Source: Caballeronia sp. SBC1 (GTDB lineage: Bacteria; Pseudomonadota; Gammaproteobacteria; Burkholderiales; Burkholderiaceae). Taken from it: a stretch of 64,000 nucleotides of DNA. Under the pieces are notes generated by a model that did no database searches, was not told the DNA's origin, and saw only the letters and a list, made by a program, of their open reading frames with translations. Within the stretch, counting starts at the first letter, position 1, and each line of letters opens with the position of its first letter. Both the position numbers and the translations under genes were made by a program. Positions 1-8,723 of this stretch are shown piece by piece. The DNA lies in assembly GCF_011493005.1 (NCBI RefSeq), contig NZ_CP049158.1, positions 372,001 through 436,000 of the forward strand, read 5' to 3'.

Positions 1-890
1 GCTATGCGTCCGGCTTCAAGGCGCTGAAAAACGTCACGCTGAATATCCGCCGTGGCGAAATCTTCGCACTGCTCGGGCCGAACGGCGCCGGCAAAACCAC
101 CCTGATCAGCATTGTGTGCGGCATCGTGAATGCCTCCGAAGGCACGGTGCGCGTCAACGGTCACGGCATTATCTCCGACTACCGCGCCTCGCGCGCGATG
201 ATCGGCCTCGTGCCGCAGGAGCTGACCACCGACGCATTCGAGTCGGTCTGGGCGACCGTTTCATTCAGCCGTGGCCTGTTCGGCAAGCCGCCCAATCCGG
301 CGCACATTGAAAAGGTGCTGAAGTCTCTGTCGCTCTGGGACAAGAAGGACAACAAGCTGGTCACGCTGTCCGGCGGCATGAAACGCCGCGTGCTGATTGC
401 CAAGGCGCTCTCGCACGAACCGGAAATCCTGTTTCTCGACGAGCCGACGGCAGGCGTCGACGTCGAACTGCGCCGCGACATGTGGAATCTCGTGCGCGGC
501 CTGCAAGCGAGCGGCGTGACGATCATCCTGACGACCCATTACATTGATGAAGCCGAGGAAATGGCCGACCGGATTGGCGTGATCAATGGCGGCGAGATCA
601 TTCTGGTCGAGGAAAAAGCCGAACTGATGCGCAAGCTCGGCCAGAAGAAACTCGCGCTGCAACTGGAAGACGAGATCGAGCATATTCCCGCCGGCCTGAG
701 TGCCTACCGGCTGCATCTGTCCGCCGATGGTAGCGAACTGACCTACACCTACGACGCGCAGGATGAACCGGGCCGCATCATTACGCTGCTGAAAGACCTC
801 GCCGATAACGGCGTCAAGTTCAAAGACCTGCAAACGACCCAAAGCTCGCTGGAAGACATTTTCGTGAGCCTGGTCGGAGAGAGAAAATGA
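1..890 (+). CDS. ABC-2 type exporter, ATP-binding subunit (5' end cut off by the window)
   Basis: The reading frame is open from base 3 and its start lies before the window; 295 residues are visible. Walker A (GPNGAGKTT, near visible residue 25-33), the signature LSGGMKRR and Walker B with the catalytic glutamate ([12 protein letters not shown]) are intact, followed by the H-loop in [15 protein letters not shown]. The sequence resembles ATPases of ABC-2 (DrrA/NodI/YadG-like) exporters, which energise export of drugs, lipids or polysaccharide precursors at the inner membrane. The stop overlaps the start of the permease gene by four bases (ATGA), so the two are translationally coupled. Substrate cannot be told from sequence. 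Confidence 0.95.
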   Translation, partial: YASGFKALKNVTLNIRRGEIFALLGPNGAGKTTLISIVCGIVNASEGTVRVNGHGIISDYRASRAMIGLVPQELTTDAFESVWATVSFSRGLFGKPPNPAHIEKVLKSLSLWDKKDNKLVTLSGGMKRRVLIAKALSHEPEILFLDEPTAGVDVELRRDMWNLVRGLQASGVTIILTTHYIDEAEEMADRIGVINGGEIILVEEKAELMRKLGQKKLALQLEDEIEHIPAGLSAYRLHLSADGSELTYTYDAQDEPGRIITLLKDLADNGVKFKDLQTTQSSLEDIFVSLVGERK

Positions 891-1648
891 ATATTCACGC
901 AGTCCGCGCAATCTATGTATTCGAAATGGCGCGCACCTGGCGCACCATCATGGGCAGCATTATCTCGCCGGTGATTTCCACCTCACTGTATTTCGTCGTG
1001 TTCGGCGCCGCGATCGGTTCACGCATTCCCGAGGTGAACGGCGTGAGTTACGGCGCGTTTATCGTGCCGGGGCTCGTGATGTTGTCGCTGCTCACGCAGA
1101 GCGTGTCCAACGCGTCGTTCGGCATCTACTTTCCCAGGTTTACCGGGACTATCTACGAACTGCTGTCGGCGCCGGTTTCGTATATGGAGATCGTGCTGAG
1201 CTACGTTGGCGCCGCCGCCACCAAGTCGATCATCCTCGGCCTCATCATTCTTGCGACCGCGCGGTTGTTCGTGCCACTGCATGTTGATCACCCGTTCTGG
1301 ATGATCGTGTTCCTGTTGCTGACGGCAGTGACGTTCAGCCTGCTGGGATTCATCATTGGCATCTGGGCGGACGGGTTCGAGAAACTGCAGGTAATCCCGC
1401 TTCTGATCATCACGCCACTGACCTTTCTCGGCGGGAGTTTTTATTCCATCGATATCCTGCCGCCGTTCTGGAAAGCCGTCGCGCTGTTCAACCCGGTGGT
1501 TTATCTGATCAGCGGTTTTCGCTGGAGTTTCTACGGCACCGCCGATGTCAGCGTCGAGATCAGCCTCATCATGACGCTGGTGTTCCTCGCGGTGTTTATT
1601 GGCGTGGTCGCGTGGATCTTCAAAACGGGTTACAGGCTGAAATCATAG
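887..1648 (+). CDS. ABC-2 type transporter permease
   Basis: A 253-residue hydrophobic protein with about six predicted membrane segments and the ABC-2 membrane layout (YadH/NodJ-like). The segment around residues 165-190 ([25 protein letters not shown]) matches the conserved C-terminal ABC-2 signature of this family. It starts inside the stop of the ATPase gene and should form the transmembrane half of one exporter with it. Start ATG is preceded by GGAGAGAGAAA. The substrate is unknown. Confidence 0.93.
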   Translation: MNIHAVRAIYVFEMARTWRTIMGSIISPVISTSLYFVVFGAAIGSRIPEVNGVSYGAFIVPGLVMLSLLTQSVSNASFGIYFPRFTGTIYELLSAPVSYMEIVLSYVGAAATKSIILGLIILATARLFVPLHVDHPFWMIVFLLLTAVTFSLLGFIIGIWADGFEKLQVIPLLIITPLTFLGGSFYSIDILPPFWKAVALFNPVVYLISGFRWSFYGTADVSVEISLIMTLVFLAVFIGVVAWIFKTGYRLKS

Positions 1649-1660
1649 GGAGCGTGGCTG

Positions 1661-2191
1661 ATGTGTGACTTGCTGATCGAACGGTTCGGGCTCCAGCCGC
1701 ACCCTGAAGGCGGCTATTTTCGCGAGACGTTTCGCGGCGCGGACAGGGTAGTGCGCGAAATCACGCGTGACGCTTCGCCCGGCGAAACGCGCTCGGCATC
1801 GACGGCGATCTACTACATGCTCTGCGATGGCGCACATTCGGCGTGGCATCGAATCCGCTCGGACGAGGTGTGGCACTTCTATGCAGGAGAGCCAATCGAT
1901 GTTCATGTCATCGACGCCACCGGGCAGTTGATCACGCATCGCCTGGGTAACGCGCTCGCGCATGAAGACGCCGTATTCCAGGCGGTCGTTCCGGCGGGGC
2001 AGTGGTTTGCAGCGGAGTTATATGGGGCGGCATGCGACCCGGCGGCGTTCGCGCTGGTGGGCTGCACGGTGGCGCCGGGTTTCGAGTTCAGCGAGTTCGA
2101 ACTTGCCGATGTGGCCGCTTTGACGAAAGCGTATCCGCAGCACGAGGCCGTGATCGGGAGGTTGGGTCCGGCGGTGGGAGCGAAGCGCTGA
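1661..2191 (+). CDS. Cupin domain-containing protein (DUF985 / cupin_5 family)
   Basis: A 176-residue protein with the DUF985 pattern: HPEGGYFRET near residue 16, YYML in the 50s, then HRIRSDEVWHFYAGEP with the metal-type cupin histidines, VVPAGQWFAAEL and the C-terminal LVGCTVAPGFEFSEFE. Known members are small RmlC-like cupins of unsettled role; some are described as sugar-epimerase-like. The gene begins 12 bases after the permease stop with AGGGAG upstream, so it is probably the third gene of the exporter operon. A functional link with the exporter is only inferred from position. Confidence 0.9.
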   Translation: MCDLLIERFGLQPHPEGGYFRETFRGADRVVREITRDASPGETRSASTAIYYMLCDGAHSAWHRIRSDEVWHFYAGEPIDVHVIDATGQLITHRLGNALAHEDAVFQAVVPAGQWFAAELYGAACDPAAFALVGCTVAPGFEFSEFELADVAALTKAYPQHEAVIGRLGPAVGAKR

Positions 2192-2261
2192 GCGCGTGTC
2201 ATGCGTGGCACGCAAGCCGCCCAATGTGAGCTACGTAAAAACAGAACGAAAAAGCAGAACG

Positions 2262-2300
2262 AAAAAAAGCGGCGCTCTCATTTCTGAGGCGCCGCTTTTT
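2262..2300 (+). terminator. Rho-independent terminator after the ABC/cupin operon
   Basis: AAAAAGCGGCGC-TC and GAGGCGCCGCTTTTT form a strong stem with one bulged base and a short loop, ending in a T-run. The A-rich left flank also gives a T-run in the other direction, so it may also serve the minus-strand gene that ends at 2311. Confidence 0.85.
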
Positions 2301-2310
2301 CATGCTTCTA

Positions 2311-2514
2311 TTATAGATTGGCCCTGACTGCGTCGCGGACGGCATCCATCATGCCGCCGTGATTCAGCGGTATGTCGAGTGAATCACCATAGACGTCCTG
2401 ATCCGCTTGTGCACGCGCTTCTTGCGATTCGCGGCGTACCGGCGATTCGTAAGGTGTGTCACCTGAACGGATAGTGTCTCTGGCTTCGACGCGCTGCGCT
2501 TGATAACTCTTCAC
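2311..2514 (-). CDS. Small hypothetical protein, 67 aa
   Basis: I do not recognise a family. It is a hydrophilic, charged protein (many R, D, E and Q residues), without signal peptide or membrane segment, and probably cytosolic. The start is GTG at 2512-2514, supported by a strong AAGGAG at 2521-2526 (six bases away), and the reading frame runs into a strong terminator just past its stop. These two signals make it likely to be a true gene, although only 67 codons long. The C-terminal segment MMDAVRDAVRANL could form a short amphipathic helix. Confidence 0.6.
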   Translation of the reverse strand: MKSYQAQRVEARDTIRSGDTPYESPVRRESQEARAQADQDVYGDSLDIPLNHGGMMDAVRDAVRANL

Positions 2515-3012
2515 GATGAACTCCTTGCAGTGATGGAGCGGCGGGAGACTGCGATGCTACAGAACTGCCATGACATATTTACGACGCTTGATGCTTCCTG
2601 GTGCACGACTGTAACGGTGGCGAACCCCTCGCCTCTGGCCGTGTTGCGCACCCTGCAATTAAAGCGCGGCTCTACAGTTTAATTGCGTTGCGAACTGGGA
2701 TTCGTACTTTTCGCTTATGAAATGATGTCGGCACTATCAGCATGCAGCGCGACTTTGGGCTTGAAACTTGCATTTGCCGCAAGCGTTTGCGAGGAAGGCG
2801 GGAATGCGCCGGACAGCTCAGCACATGTGTCAGGCAACGGTGTAAATCAGCTCGGATACCGCACTGATCCCCGTGCACATTACCTCTGGCGGAAACAGTT
2901 AAGGCTTTTTCTCAAAAACGGCGTATTCGGCGCACGTTTTCCGCATGGCGGAAAGCACGACCACATGATGCAGTCGTGCTTTCAGGCCATTTAGCCGGAT
3001 TCGGCGACGCGT
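2515..3012. other. Non-coding stretch, no gene supported
   Basis: About 500 bases between two minus-strand genes. The open frames in it lack good ribosome binding sites or family resemblance. It should hold the promoter of the 67-codon gene and the 3' end of the DUF3331 transcript; I see no clear terminator hairpin or repeat. Confidence 0.4.
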
Positions 3013-3489
3013 TCAGGCGTGCTGGTCCTGCAAATCGGCGTCGCTGGTCTCGTCCTGTGGCATGGAAGCCGCAAGAATCATCGCCGATGCATTTTGCGGT
3101 TTCGGGTCGCGCTGTGACGGCCGGTACACCGAGTCGCCTCGATGAATGGGTGCGCCGGTTAGCGCGCAGGCGCCATCAGACGTGGCCGTGGTCACACGCC
3201 ATCCCTGGTAGCCATAGTGGCAGGTTGCCGCGTCGGACCAGTATACGATCGCCGTCGCGCTGCTCGGCCGCTCGATCACGCGCACCACGGCCTCGGGGAA
3301 CGGCCGCGGCGATTGCGGCGATGGCGACGCGACGCGCGGATGATCACGCTCCCACGCTCGCGTGAGCCGCTCTAAAAACGGGTGCACGGCCTTCCGCTGC
3401 GGGGCAGGTTCTGCCGCGCGGGTGTGGGTCGCTGTCAATGAGCGGACCGTTTGCAGCCACGGGTCCGCGCTTCTCGCTAACGCTGTCAT
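3013..3489 (-). CDS. DUF3331 domain-containing protein
   Basis: A 158-residue protein of the Burkholderiales-restricted DUF3331 family. The family-like core is in the C-terminal half: a strand-rich segment (VYWSDAATCHYGYQGWRVTTA), a small-domain pattern with ALTGAPIHRGDSVYRP, and the typical NASAMILAAS tail motif. The role is not known; the CALTG...GD spacing resembles small regulatory or zinc-ribbon-like folds, but this is speculation. I chose ATG at 3487-3489 with AGGAACG upstream over a TTG start 39 bases further out. No neighbour suggests an operon. Confidence 0.8.
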   Translation of the reverse strand: MTALARSADPWLQTVRSLTATHTRAAEPAPQRKAVHPFLERLTRAWERDHPRVASPSPQSPRPFPEAVVRVIERPSSATAIVYWSDAATCHYGYQGWRVTTATSDGACALTGAPIHRGDSVYRPSQRDPKPQNASAMILAASMPQDETSDADLQDQHA

Positions 3490-3825
3490 GGTTCGTTCCT
3501 GGCATGGTTCATGGTCGAACTTACGCAATCGTCCTGCCCGGATAAATACCGTTAAGGTGAATACACTGTCTTGTTAGCGCGAATAATCACGACAACGCTT
3601 TATGCAATAAGGCTTTGCCCGATATTGCGAGCCAGTAGAAACGCTGTGTGCGCTTCATTGAACGTTTTAATGAGCTCGATAGGGAGGTCTTTTCACGAGA
3701 TCCTGGCGCGCAGGCCCAGACTCTCTGTATGGATTACGTAAGGTGTCAAGTTTCGCCACAAGCGGTGGAATGCAACTTGCGTAGGCCATACTAGCTACAT
3801 ACTTACAACGTTGAACGAGGTGTTC
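3490..3825. other. Non-coding divergent region between DUF3331 and RcnB genes
   Basis: Roughly 340 bases, less GC-rich than its surroundings. It must hold the promoters of both divergent genes. I see no convincing hairpin, operator or small gene in it. Confidence 0.4.
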
Positions 3826-4320
3826 GTGAAGAAAAATCATATTGCTGCTGCAGTACTGTTCGCAAGCCTGGGCCTGACGGCCACGGCGTTTGCCCAAAAC
3901 GGCCCCGGCGGCCCGGGTAATCAAGGTGGACAGCAACAGCGTCCGGGCGCCCCCGCCATGCAAGGCCACAACGGCGGCGGTTATCAGGATCAGAATCAAA
4001 ACCATGGCCCGCAAGGTGGCCCCGCTGCCCAGAACCACAACAACGGTCGTCCGCCCATGCCAATGCCAATGCATGCGGACAATGGTCCGGGACGCAGCGG
4101 TCCCGGTGGTCCGCGTACTGAAGGCCCGCGTGACTGGCACCGCGGAGACCGCTTGCCGAACGACTATCGCGATCGTCAATACGTGGTCGACGATTATCGC
4201 GGGTATGGATTGCGTCAGCCTCCGCGCGGATATCGCTGGGTGGGCGTGAACGGCGATTACGTGCTTGCCGCAGTCGCGACTGGCGTGATTGCGCAGATCG
4301 TGCTGAGTAATGGACATTAA
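3826..4320 (+). CDS. RcnB-family periplasmic protein
   Basis: A 164-residue secreted protein. Residues 1-24 form a signal peptide ending in TATAFAQ. Then comes a low-complexity linker rich in G, P, Q, N and H (about residues 25-95), and a C-terminal RcnB-type domain with the pattern RDWHRGDRLPNDYRDRQYVVDDYRGYG followed by PPRGYRWVGV and a hydrophobic end (AAVATGVIAQIVL). E. coli RcnB takes part in nickel and cobalt homeostasis in the periplasm, but most Burkholderia homologues are uncharacterised. I chose GTG at 3826 with GAGG at 3817-3820 rather than the upstream TTG at 3811. No rcnA-type exporter is adjacent. Confidence 0.85.
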   Translation: MKKNHIAAAVLFASLGLTATAFAQNGPGGPGNQGGQQQRPGAPAMQGHNGGGYQDQNQNHGPQGGPAAQNHNNGRPPMPMPMHADNGPGRSGPGGPRTEGPRDWHRGDRLPNDYRDRQYVVDDYRGYGLRQPPRGYRWVGVNGDYVLAAVATGVIAQIVLSNGH

Positions 4321-4400
4321 GCGCATGGACATTAAACGCGAGCACTAAACTCTTACTCGCGCAATCCTGACGTAGCGAACATAACCGCGAGTCGAGTCAA

Positions 4401-4440
4401 CAAGGCCGGTCCAGGCGCGAGCTTGGACCGGCCTTGTTTT
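4401..4440 (+). terminator. Rho-independent terminator after the RcnB gene
   Basis: A perfect 13-bp stem (CAAGGCCGGTCCA / TGGACCGGCCTTG) with a 10-base loop, followed by TTTT. It lies between the RcnB gene and the convergent TetR gene, 39 bases before the TetR stop. Confidence 0.92.
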
Positions 4441-4478
4441 ATGTGCGCAGCGGTGACCTGTCCCACACCACCGCTGCG

Positions 4479-5063
4479 CTACCCCTTTGCGGTATCGGTA
4501 ATCGCTTTCACAACGCGCGCCAGCGACTTCAATGCTATTTCGGGCGAGTCTTCAAACTGCGCGCCCACGATGGCGCCATCCACCGCCATGGCCAACGCCC
4601 GCGCATCGGCCTTCGCGGTTCTCGACGATGCCGGCAGCAGCGTCCTGATAATCGCAGCCATGTCCAGCTTGTGACGCCGTGAAATATCGACTGCTTCGGG
4701 CAGGGTCCCGCCCACTTCCACCACCGCGTTGATGAACGCGCAGCCGCGATACACATCGCTCTCGAACCATTCTGCCAGCGCCGACACCAGCGCATCCGCA
4801 TCTGCGCCATGACGCTTCACGGCGTCTTCGAACCAGGTTATCCAGTTGCGGTGCCTATACTCCAGGAACGCAACGATCAGATCGTTTTTCGCCGGATAGT
4901 AGCGATAAAACGTCTTCTTCGCGACGCCCGATTCCGCAATCACACGATCGATTCCGGTCGCACGAATGCCGTCCCTGTAGAACAGCGTATGAGCCGTGAC
5001 AAGAATACGCTCGGCGGGCGAGAGGTCCGCAAAAAGCGCTGCATTTGATGATTGATTGTTCAT
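4479..5063 (-). CDS. TetR/AcrR-family transcriptional regulator
   Basis: A 194-residue protein with an N-terminal TetR DNA-binding domain: AERILVTAHTLFYRDGIRATGIDRVIAESGVAKKTFYRYYPAKNDLI spans the helix-turn-helix (about residues 17-62). The C-terminal helical domain (LAEWFESDVYRGCAFINAV) matches the ligand-binding part of common TetR proteins such as those controlling oxidoreductase or SnoaL genes. It is divergent from a DUF1348 gene, and two copies of a 16-base operator lie between them, one starting 11 bases from its own ATG. Autorepression and repression of the DUF1348 gene are therefore likely. The ligand is unknown. Confidence 0.95.
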   Translation of the reverse strand: MNNQSSNAALFADLSPAERILVTAHTLFYRDGIRATGIDRVIAESGVAKKTFYRYYPAKNDLIVAFLEYRHRNWITWFEDAVKRHGADADALVSALAEWFESDVYRGCAFINAVVEVGGTLPEAVDISRRHKLDMAAIIRTLLPASSRTAKADARALAMAVDGAIVGAQFEDSPEIALKSLARVVKAITDTAKG

Positions 5064-5073
5064 AAGGGTTATT

Positions 5074-5127
5074 GTAGACAGGTCTGTCTCCCTCCGCTAC
5101 AGTGAGCAAGCAGACAGACCTGTCTAC
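5074..5127. promoter_or_regulatory. Two TetR operator sites in inverted orientation
   Basis: GTAGACAGGTCTGTCT (5074-5089) and AGACAGACCTGTCTAC (5112-5127) are perfect reverse complements, and each contains the palindrome AGACAG-NN-CTGTCT. This is the usual form of TetR-family operators. The copies flank a 22-base spacer between the divergent TetR and DUF1348 genes, so both promoters can be covered. Which protein binds is inferred from position. Confidence 0.88.
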
Positions 5128-5209
5128 TTGCTGATTATCCGGTCGACCGACTACACAATCAACGTTGCATCAGTCGGCAATTAACTCTCCGCGATCAAAA
5201 GGAAACGCC

Positions 5210-5677
5210 ATGGAAAGCAAACCGCCGTTCCCGCCATTCGATGCCGACACCGCCCGGCAAAAGGTCCGCCTTGCTGAAGACGGCTGGAATTCCCGCGACC
5301 CAAAGCGGGTCGCGCTCGCCTATAGCGAAGACACACGCTGGCGTAACCGCGCCGAGTTCGTCTCGGGACGTGCTGAGGTGGAGGCGTTCCTGGCGCGCAA
5401 ATGGGCGCGCGAACTGGACTACCGGTTGATCAAGGAATTGTGGGCGTTCACGGGATCGCGGATTGCAGTGCGCTTCGCTTACGAATGGCACGATGATTCC
5501 AAAAACTGGTTCCGCAGCTACGGCAACGAGAACTGGGAGTTCAACGAAGCTGGCTTGATGACGCATCGGCACGCGTGCATCAACGACTTGCCGATCAAGG
5601 AATCGGAGCGCAAATATCACTGGCCGCTGGGCCGCCGTCCCGACGATCATCCTGGCTTGAGCGACCTGGGCTTCTGA
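5210..5677 (+). CDS. DUF1348 / nuclear transport factor 2-like protein
   Basis: A 155-residue protein of the DUF1348 group in the SnoaL/NTF2-like superfamily: [17 protein letters not shown] at the N-terminus, [16 protein letters not shown] and FLARKW in the middle, and [23 protein letters not shown] towards the end. NTF2-like folds form a cone-shaped pocket used by isomerases, dehydratases and ligand-binding proteins; for DUF1348 no reaction is established. ATG at 5210 has AAGGA at 5199-5203, so the longer frame starting at 5165 was not used. The second TetR operator sits 83 bases upstream, which makes this the likely regulated target gene. Confidence 0.9.
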   Translation: MESKPPFPPFDADTARQKVRLAEDGWNSRDPKRVALAYSEDTRWRNRAEFVSGRAEVEAFLARKWARELDYRLIKELWAFTGSRIAVRFAYEWHDDSKNWFRSYGNENWEFNEAGLMTHRHACINDLPIKESERKYHWPLGRRPDDHPGLSDLGF

Positions 5678-5749
5678 TTGAAGCGTGGCCGGCAGTCTCT
5701 TCGATCATCGCTTCACGAAGCACGATTGTGTCGTGTGACTGCCGGCATG

Positions 5750-6793
5750 CTAGCGGCCGCGCCGCCGGTAAAAGGCCCACCATCCCGCCAGCACGGTGAA
5801 GGTAGCCACGATTGCCACCATTAGCCAGAACCCGTGTTTGTTGTCGGCAAGCGGCACCCCGCCAACATTCATGCCAAAGATCCCCGCGACTATATTGATC
5901 GGGAGCGCCAGCACGGTGACCAGCGTCAGCGTGAAAAGCGTGCGGTTGCTTTGCTCGTCCGTGCGCGCGGCAATCTCTTCCTGCAGCAGCTTGATGCGTT
6001 CGACCAGCCCCGCCAGATCGCCCAGCACCAGCGAAAATTCCTCGGTGGCATCGCGCAGATCCTGGAGGTCGAGCGCTTGCAGCCAGCGCGGCGGCCGTGC
6101 CAGCAGCCGGAAAATTGACCCCGGTTCAGGCGCGAGCAAACGCTGCAACCTGACGAGCACGCGTCGCGACGCGCCGAGTTCCGAGCGGGTGGCGGGTGAG
6201 CGCATCGAAAGAAAACGGTCTTCTATCCTGTCGATATCAATGCTCGTGCGCCGGACGATCTGTACCAGCAGATCGGCCTGGTCGCGTAACAGATGAATGA
6301 GCAGTTCGGCCGTTGACCGGAAGGCTTCGCCGTTGCGTACCGATTCCCGCAGCGTATCAATGGAACGCAGCGGTTTCAGCCGGGCGGTAATGAGCAGCTT
6401 TTCGCGCGTGTAGACCCATAAGGTGGCTATTTCCGATGGTGTTACGTCGAAGTTGAACATCACGTCGTTGATGACGGCGAGCAGCGCGCCCTCCTGATGT
6501 TCTATCCGCGTGGAATGCGAGCCGTCTCGAAGGTTTTCGAAGAAGGCGTCCGGCAGGTCGAGCTGCGTACGCATCCAGCGTTCGCTTGCGCTGTTGGCAA
6601 GGTCGAAATGCAGCCAGACGAAGTCGCTTGAAGGGTCATGCAACGCGCGTTCGGCGCGGGATTGCGCCAGCCATTCCAGCGCACCGGCGGAGTCAATGGG
6701 CACGCCGGCCGCGTCCGGCGCGAAACGAAAGCCGCACACGATGCCGGAGAAATCGGAGGCGTAGGGCAGGGCGGTGGTTCGTAATTCAGTCAT
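5750..6793 (-). CDS. CorA-family transporter, ZntB-like
   Basis: A 347-residue protein with a large soluble N-terminal domain, a long helical stalk (residues about 150-285) and two C-terminal membrane helices. The pore signature GMN is at residues 307-309 (GIFGMNVGGVPLADN), as in CorA; E. coli ZntB has a variant of it and is a zinc transporter. The overall length and the N-terminal WLHFDLAN motif fit ZntB-like members better than Mg-type CorA. It would act as a homopentameric divalent-cation channel in the inner membrane. It is monocistronic; the ion cannot be decided here. Confidence 0.9.
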   Translation of the reverse strand: MTELRTTALPYASDFSGIVCGFRFAPDAAGVPIDSAGALEWLAQSRAERALHDPSSDFVWLHFDLANSASERWMRTQLDLPDAFFENLRDGSHSTRIEHQEGALLAVINDVMFNFDVTPSEIATLWVYTREKLLITARLKPLRSIDTLRESVRNGEAFRSTAELLIHLLRDQADLLVQIVRRTSIDIDRIEDRFLSMRSPATRSELGASRRVLVRLQRLLAPEPGSIFRLLARPPRWLQALDLQDLRDATEEFSLVLGDLAGLVERIKLLQEEIAARTDEQSNRTLFTLTLVTVLALPINIVAGIFGMNVGGVPLADNKHGFWLMVAIVATFTVLAGWWAFYRRRGR

Positions 6794-7044
6794 CGAGATT
6801 CAGTCGTCGTGATCGGCATCGCCATAGGCAACTGCACGGGCAATTGAAAGGTGATTTGGACTTCGATTGTCCCTGCCGTACCACTCCAATCAAGCAACGT
6901 TCACCCGGATTTGCGTTATTGTTGGGCAAATGCCGCGTGACACAGAAAGTACTTATGGCTGTCACGCCCTGTGGGTAAACTCGCGCGGTGCAAGAGGGCC
7001 GTCGGGCGCAGCCCGACCCTTTTCGCTTCATCGGGGAAACACAA

Positions 7045-7377
7045 ATGGAAGATCGCGTCGAGCAGGACGAACCTACGCAGACCACGGCAGATGGATTGAC
7101 GCGGCTCGCGACGAGCATCGTCGAATTGCTGGGCGAGCAAGCTATCGACAGTCGTCTGGGAGCCAAATTGCTCAAACGGCTCGAAAAAGAAGCGAAGCTG
7201 GTGGAGGAATCGGGGCCGCAACAGCTGAACAAGGCTCAGAAGCACGCTTTGCGCGACGCGTTGAATGGGCTCGAACACGCCGTGCGTCAGGTCGATGCAA
7301 ATCTGCTGGTATCGGCGAACGCAAAACTACGCTCGACGGACGAATCTTCCGGCAAAAAAGCCAAAACGAAATCCTGA
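7045..7377 (+). CDS. Hypothetical protein, 110 aa, charged and helical
   Basis: I do not recognise a family. The product is mostly helical and highly charged (EDEPTQTT start, then LGAKLLKRLEKEAKLVEE and ALRDALNGLEHAVRQVDANL), without signal peptide or membrane segment, and ends in a lysine-rich tail. I chose ATG at 7045 because GGGGAAA at 7033-7038 is well placed; a GTG-type start 57 bases upstream is possible. A terminator follows at 7389. The gene probably is real because codon use looks like its neighbours and it has its own terminator. Confidence 0.6.
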   Translation: MEDRVEQDEPTQTTADGLTRLATSIVELLGEQAIDSRLGAKLLKRLEKEAKLVEESGPQQLNKAQKHALRDALNGLEHAVRQVDANLLVSANAKLRSTDESSGKKAKTKS

Positions 7378-7388
7378 AACCGGGCTGG

Positions 7389-7423
7389 CCCGTGTCTCAC
7401 GAAGCTCGTGCGACACCGGTTTT
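7389..7423 (+). terminator. Rho-independent terminator
   Basis: CCCGTGTCTCACGA and TCGTGCGACACCGG pair at 12 of 14 positions around a three-base loop, followed by TTTT. It separates the 110-aa gene from the response regulator gene. Confidence 0.75.
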
Positions 7424-7555
7424 AAGCCTGTCTGGCTTTATCGGACAAGAGATTTGGCGGTTTTTTCATTACATCGACACAAGCCGCCTGGAGTAAATGG
7501 GCAGGATGGCGCGGAAAATGCTGCGTTTGCTGCACATGCATAAATCTGAGCGGTT

Positions 7556-7993
7556 ATGGTTTCAGTCTCTTCTACCCCAAGTTGCGTGTTATGGACCGAT
7601 CGTAACGTCGACGCGGACGCCGAGCGTTGGCGCATTCTGGTTGTCGACGACAACGCCGCCAGCGCCGAAGGCCTTGCCGCGGCACTGAGTGCGGACGGTT
7701 GTGACGCACGTTATGTGCTGAGCGGCGTCGACGCGCTGCACGCTATTGATAGCTGGGTGCCGCACGTCGTGATACTCGACATCAGCATGCCGGAGCACGA
7801 TGGTTTTGCGACTGCGCGGGTTCTGCGCAGGATTTCTCCCACCCGAAACGCTGGAATCATTGCGTTTACGGCGCTCGGGGAGGATTACGTGCGCTCGAAA
7901 GGCCTCCACGCTGGGTTCGACGGCTATTGCCAGAAGGGCAACGCGCCCGGTGTCCTGGTCGACCTGATCAGCCGGATGGTCCAGGTTCACTGA
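7556..7993 (+). CDS. Single-domain response regulator (CheY-like receiver)
   Basis: A 145-residue protein consisting of one receiver domain after a 25-residue N-terminal extension. The acidic pair is D31-D32 (LVVDDN), the phosphorylated aspartate is D75 (VILDISMP), the switch threonine T105 (AFTA) and the conserved lysine K127. The lysine is followed by Gly (QKGNAPG) instead of the usual Pro. There is no output domain, so it should act by protein contacts, like CheY or SpoIIAA-type phosphorelay proteins. No histidine kinase is next to it. The ATG at 7556 has only a weak binding site. Confidence 0.85.
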   Translation: MVSVSSTPSCVLWTDRNVDADAERWRILVVDDNAASAEGLAAALSADGCDARYVLSGVDALHAIDSWVPHVVILDISMPEHDGFATARVLRRISPTRNAGIIAFTALGEDYVRSKGLHAGFDGYCQKGNAPGVLVDLISRMVQVH

Positions 7994-8312
7994 ACGATCG
8001 CTGAGGGTTTCAGTAGGGATGAATGGGCATCCGACAGAAACTTTCTCGGTCTCGTCAGGGTTCGACCCCAAAAATATCTCTTACCTCAACTTCCGGTGAG
8101 CCTTTTCCGGGCTCGCTCGCGCCGATTTTTCCCAATCCGGACGGCCTCCCATTATTGGCGTATCCCGAAAAGTGTATTGAAGTTTATGGGGATAAAAAAC
8201 CGATAGTACGGGTATACACTGCATTTCATTGACGAAGCAGCCACCGGAACAAAGCTTGAACGCTGCGACGCCTTCTGAACCAGTCGAAAGTCCACGTATA
8301 TCGGAGCTCACC
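7994..8312. other. Non-coding stretch, no gene supported
   Basis: About 320 bases between the response regulator and a secreted-protein gene, AT-richer near 8160-8220. A short T-arm-like stretch near 8056-8070 does not extend to a tRNA. It presumably holds the promoter of the gene at 8313. Confidence 0.4.
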
Positions 8313-8579
8313 ATGAAAAAGAATCTTCTCGCATCGTTACTCATCGCCGCTACTGCTTCTATCGCTGTTCCGGCATTTGCCAGCGGCTACGGCCCGGCGC
8401 CTGCGTATCGCCCGTCGGTTGGCGCTCCGGCTTCGCAACAAGGCCTGAACACGCAAACCATTGCTGCTCAAAACAACGCTGATGCGAACGGCTATGGTGG
8501 TGCACGCACGTCGGTGTCGCAATCGGGTTCGAGCCGCGACCGTACGACCAACGCGCAAGCTGTTTTCTTCGGTCAATAA
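8313..8579 (+). CDS. Small secreted protein, 88 aa
   Basis: MKKNLLASLLIAATASIAVPAFAS is a clear signal peptide (cleavage expected after AFA, about residue 23). The mature part is about 65 residues, rich in G, A, S, N and Q, with tyrosines near the start (GYGPAPAYRPS). It has no cysteine and no domain I recognise. It resembles the many short secreted proteins of Burkholderia of unknown role. The start was chosen at the ATG with GGAG at 8302-8305, not at the upstream ATG of the longer frame. A terminator follows at 8664. Confidence 0.75.
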   Translation: MKKNLLASLLIAATASIAVPAFASGYGPAPAYRPSVGAPASQQGLNTQTIAAQNNADANGYGGARTSVSQSGSSRDRTTNAQAVFFGQ

Positions 8580-8663
8580 TTTCCAGGCTGCTACGCGCAC
8601 GGCCGGCATTACGCGGGCCGTCGTGATCGCGTAAAGCTTGATGATCGGGTAGTACGCAAACGC

Positions 8664-8700
8664 AAACGCCCGCTGAACGAAAGTTCAGCGGGCGTTTGTG
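8664..8700. terminator. Rho-independent terminator, probably bidirectional
   Basis: A perfect 15-bp stem (AAACGCCCGCTGAAC / GTTCAGCGGGCGTTT) with a GAAA tetraloop. It stands between the small secreted gene and the convergent cheV gene; the flanks are A-rich on the left and T-rich on the right, so it can work for both. Confidence 0.9.
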
Positions 8701-8723
8701 TTTGTGCGTAAAGAATAACCGCT

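Noticed and set aside
2500..2994. Two plus-strand frames between the small 67-aa gene and DUF3331
   Set aside because: Starts lack ribosome binding sites, translations look like random reading of non-coding DNA, and one begins within the start region of the opposite gene.
8055..8070. Another GGGTTCGACCCC stretch
   Set aside because: Only a short three- or four-base stem, no cloverleaf around it.
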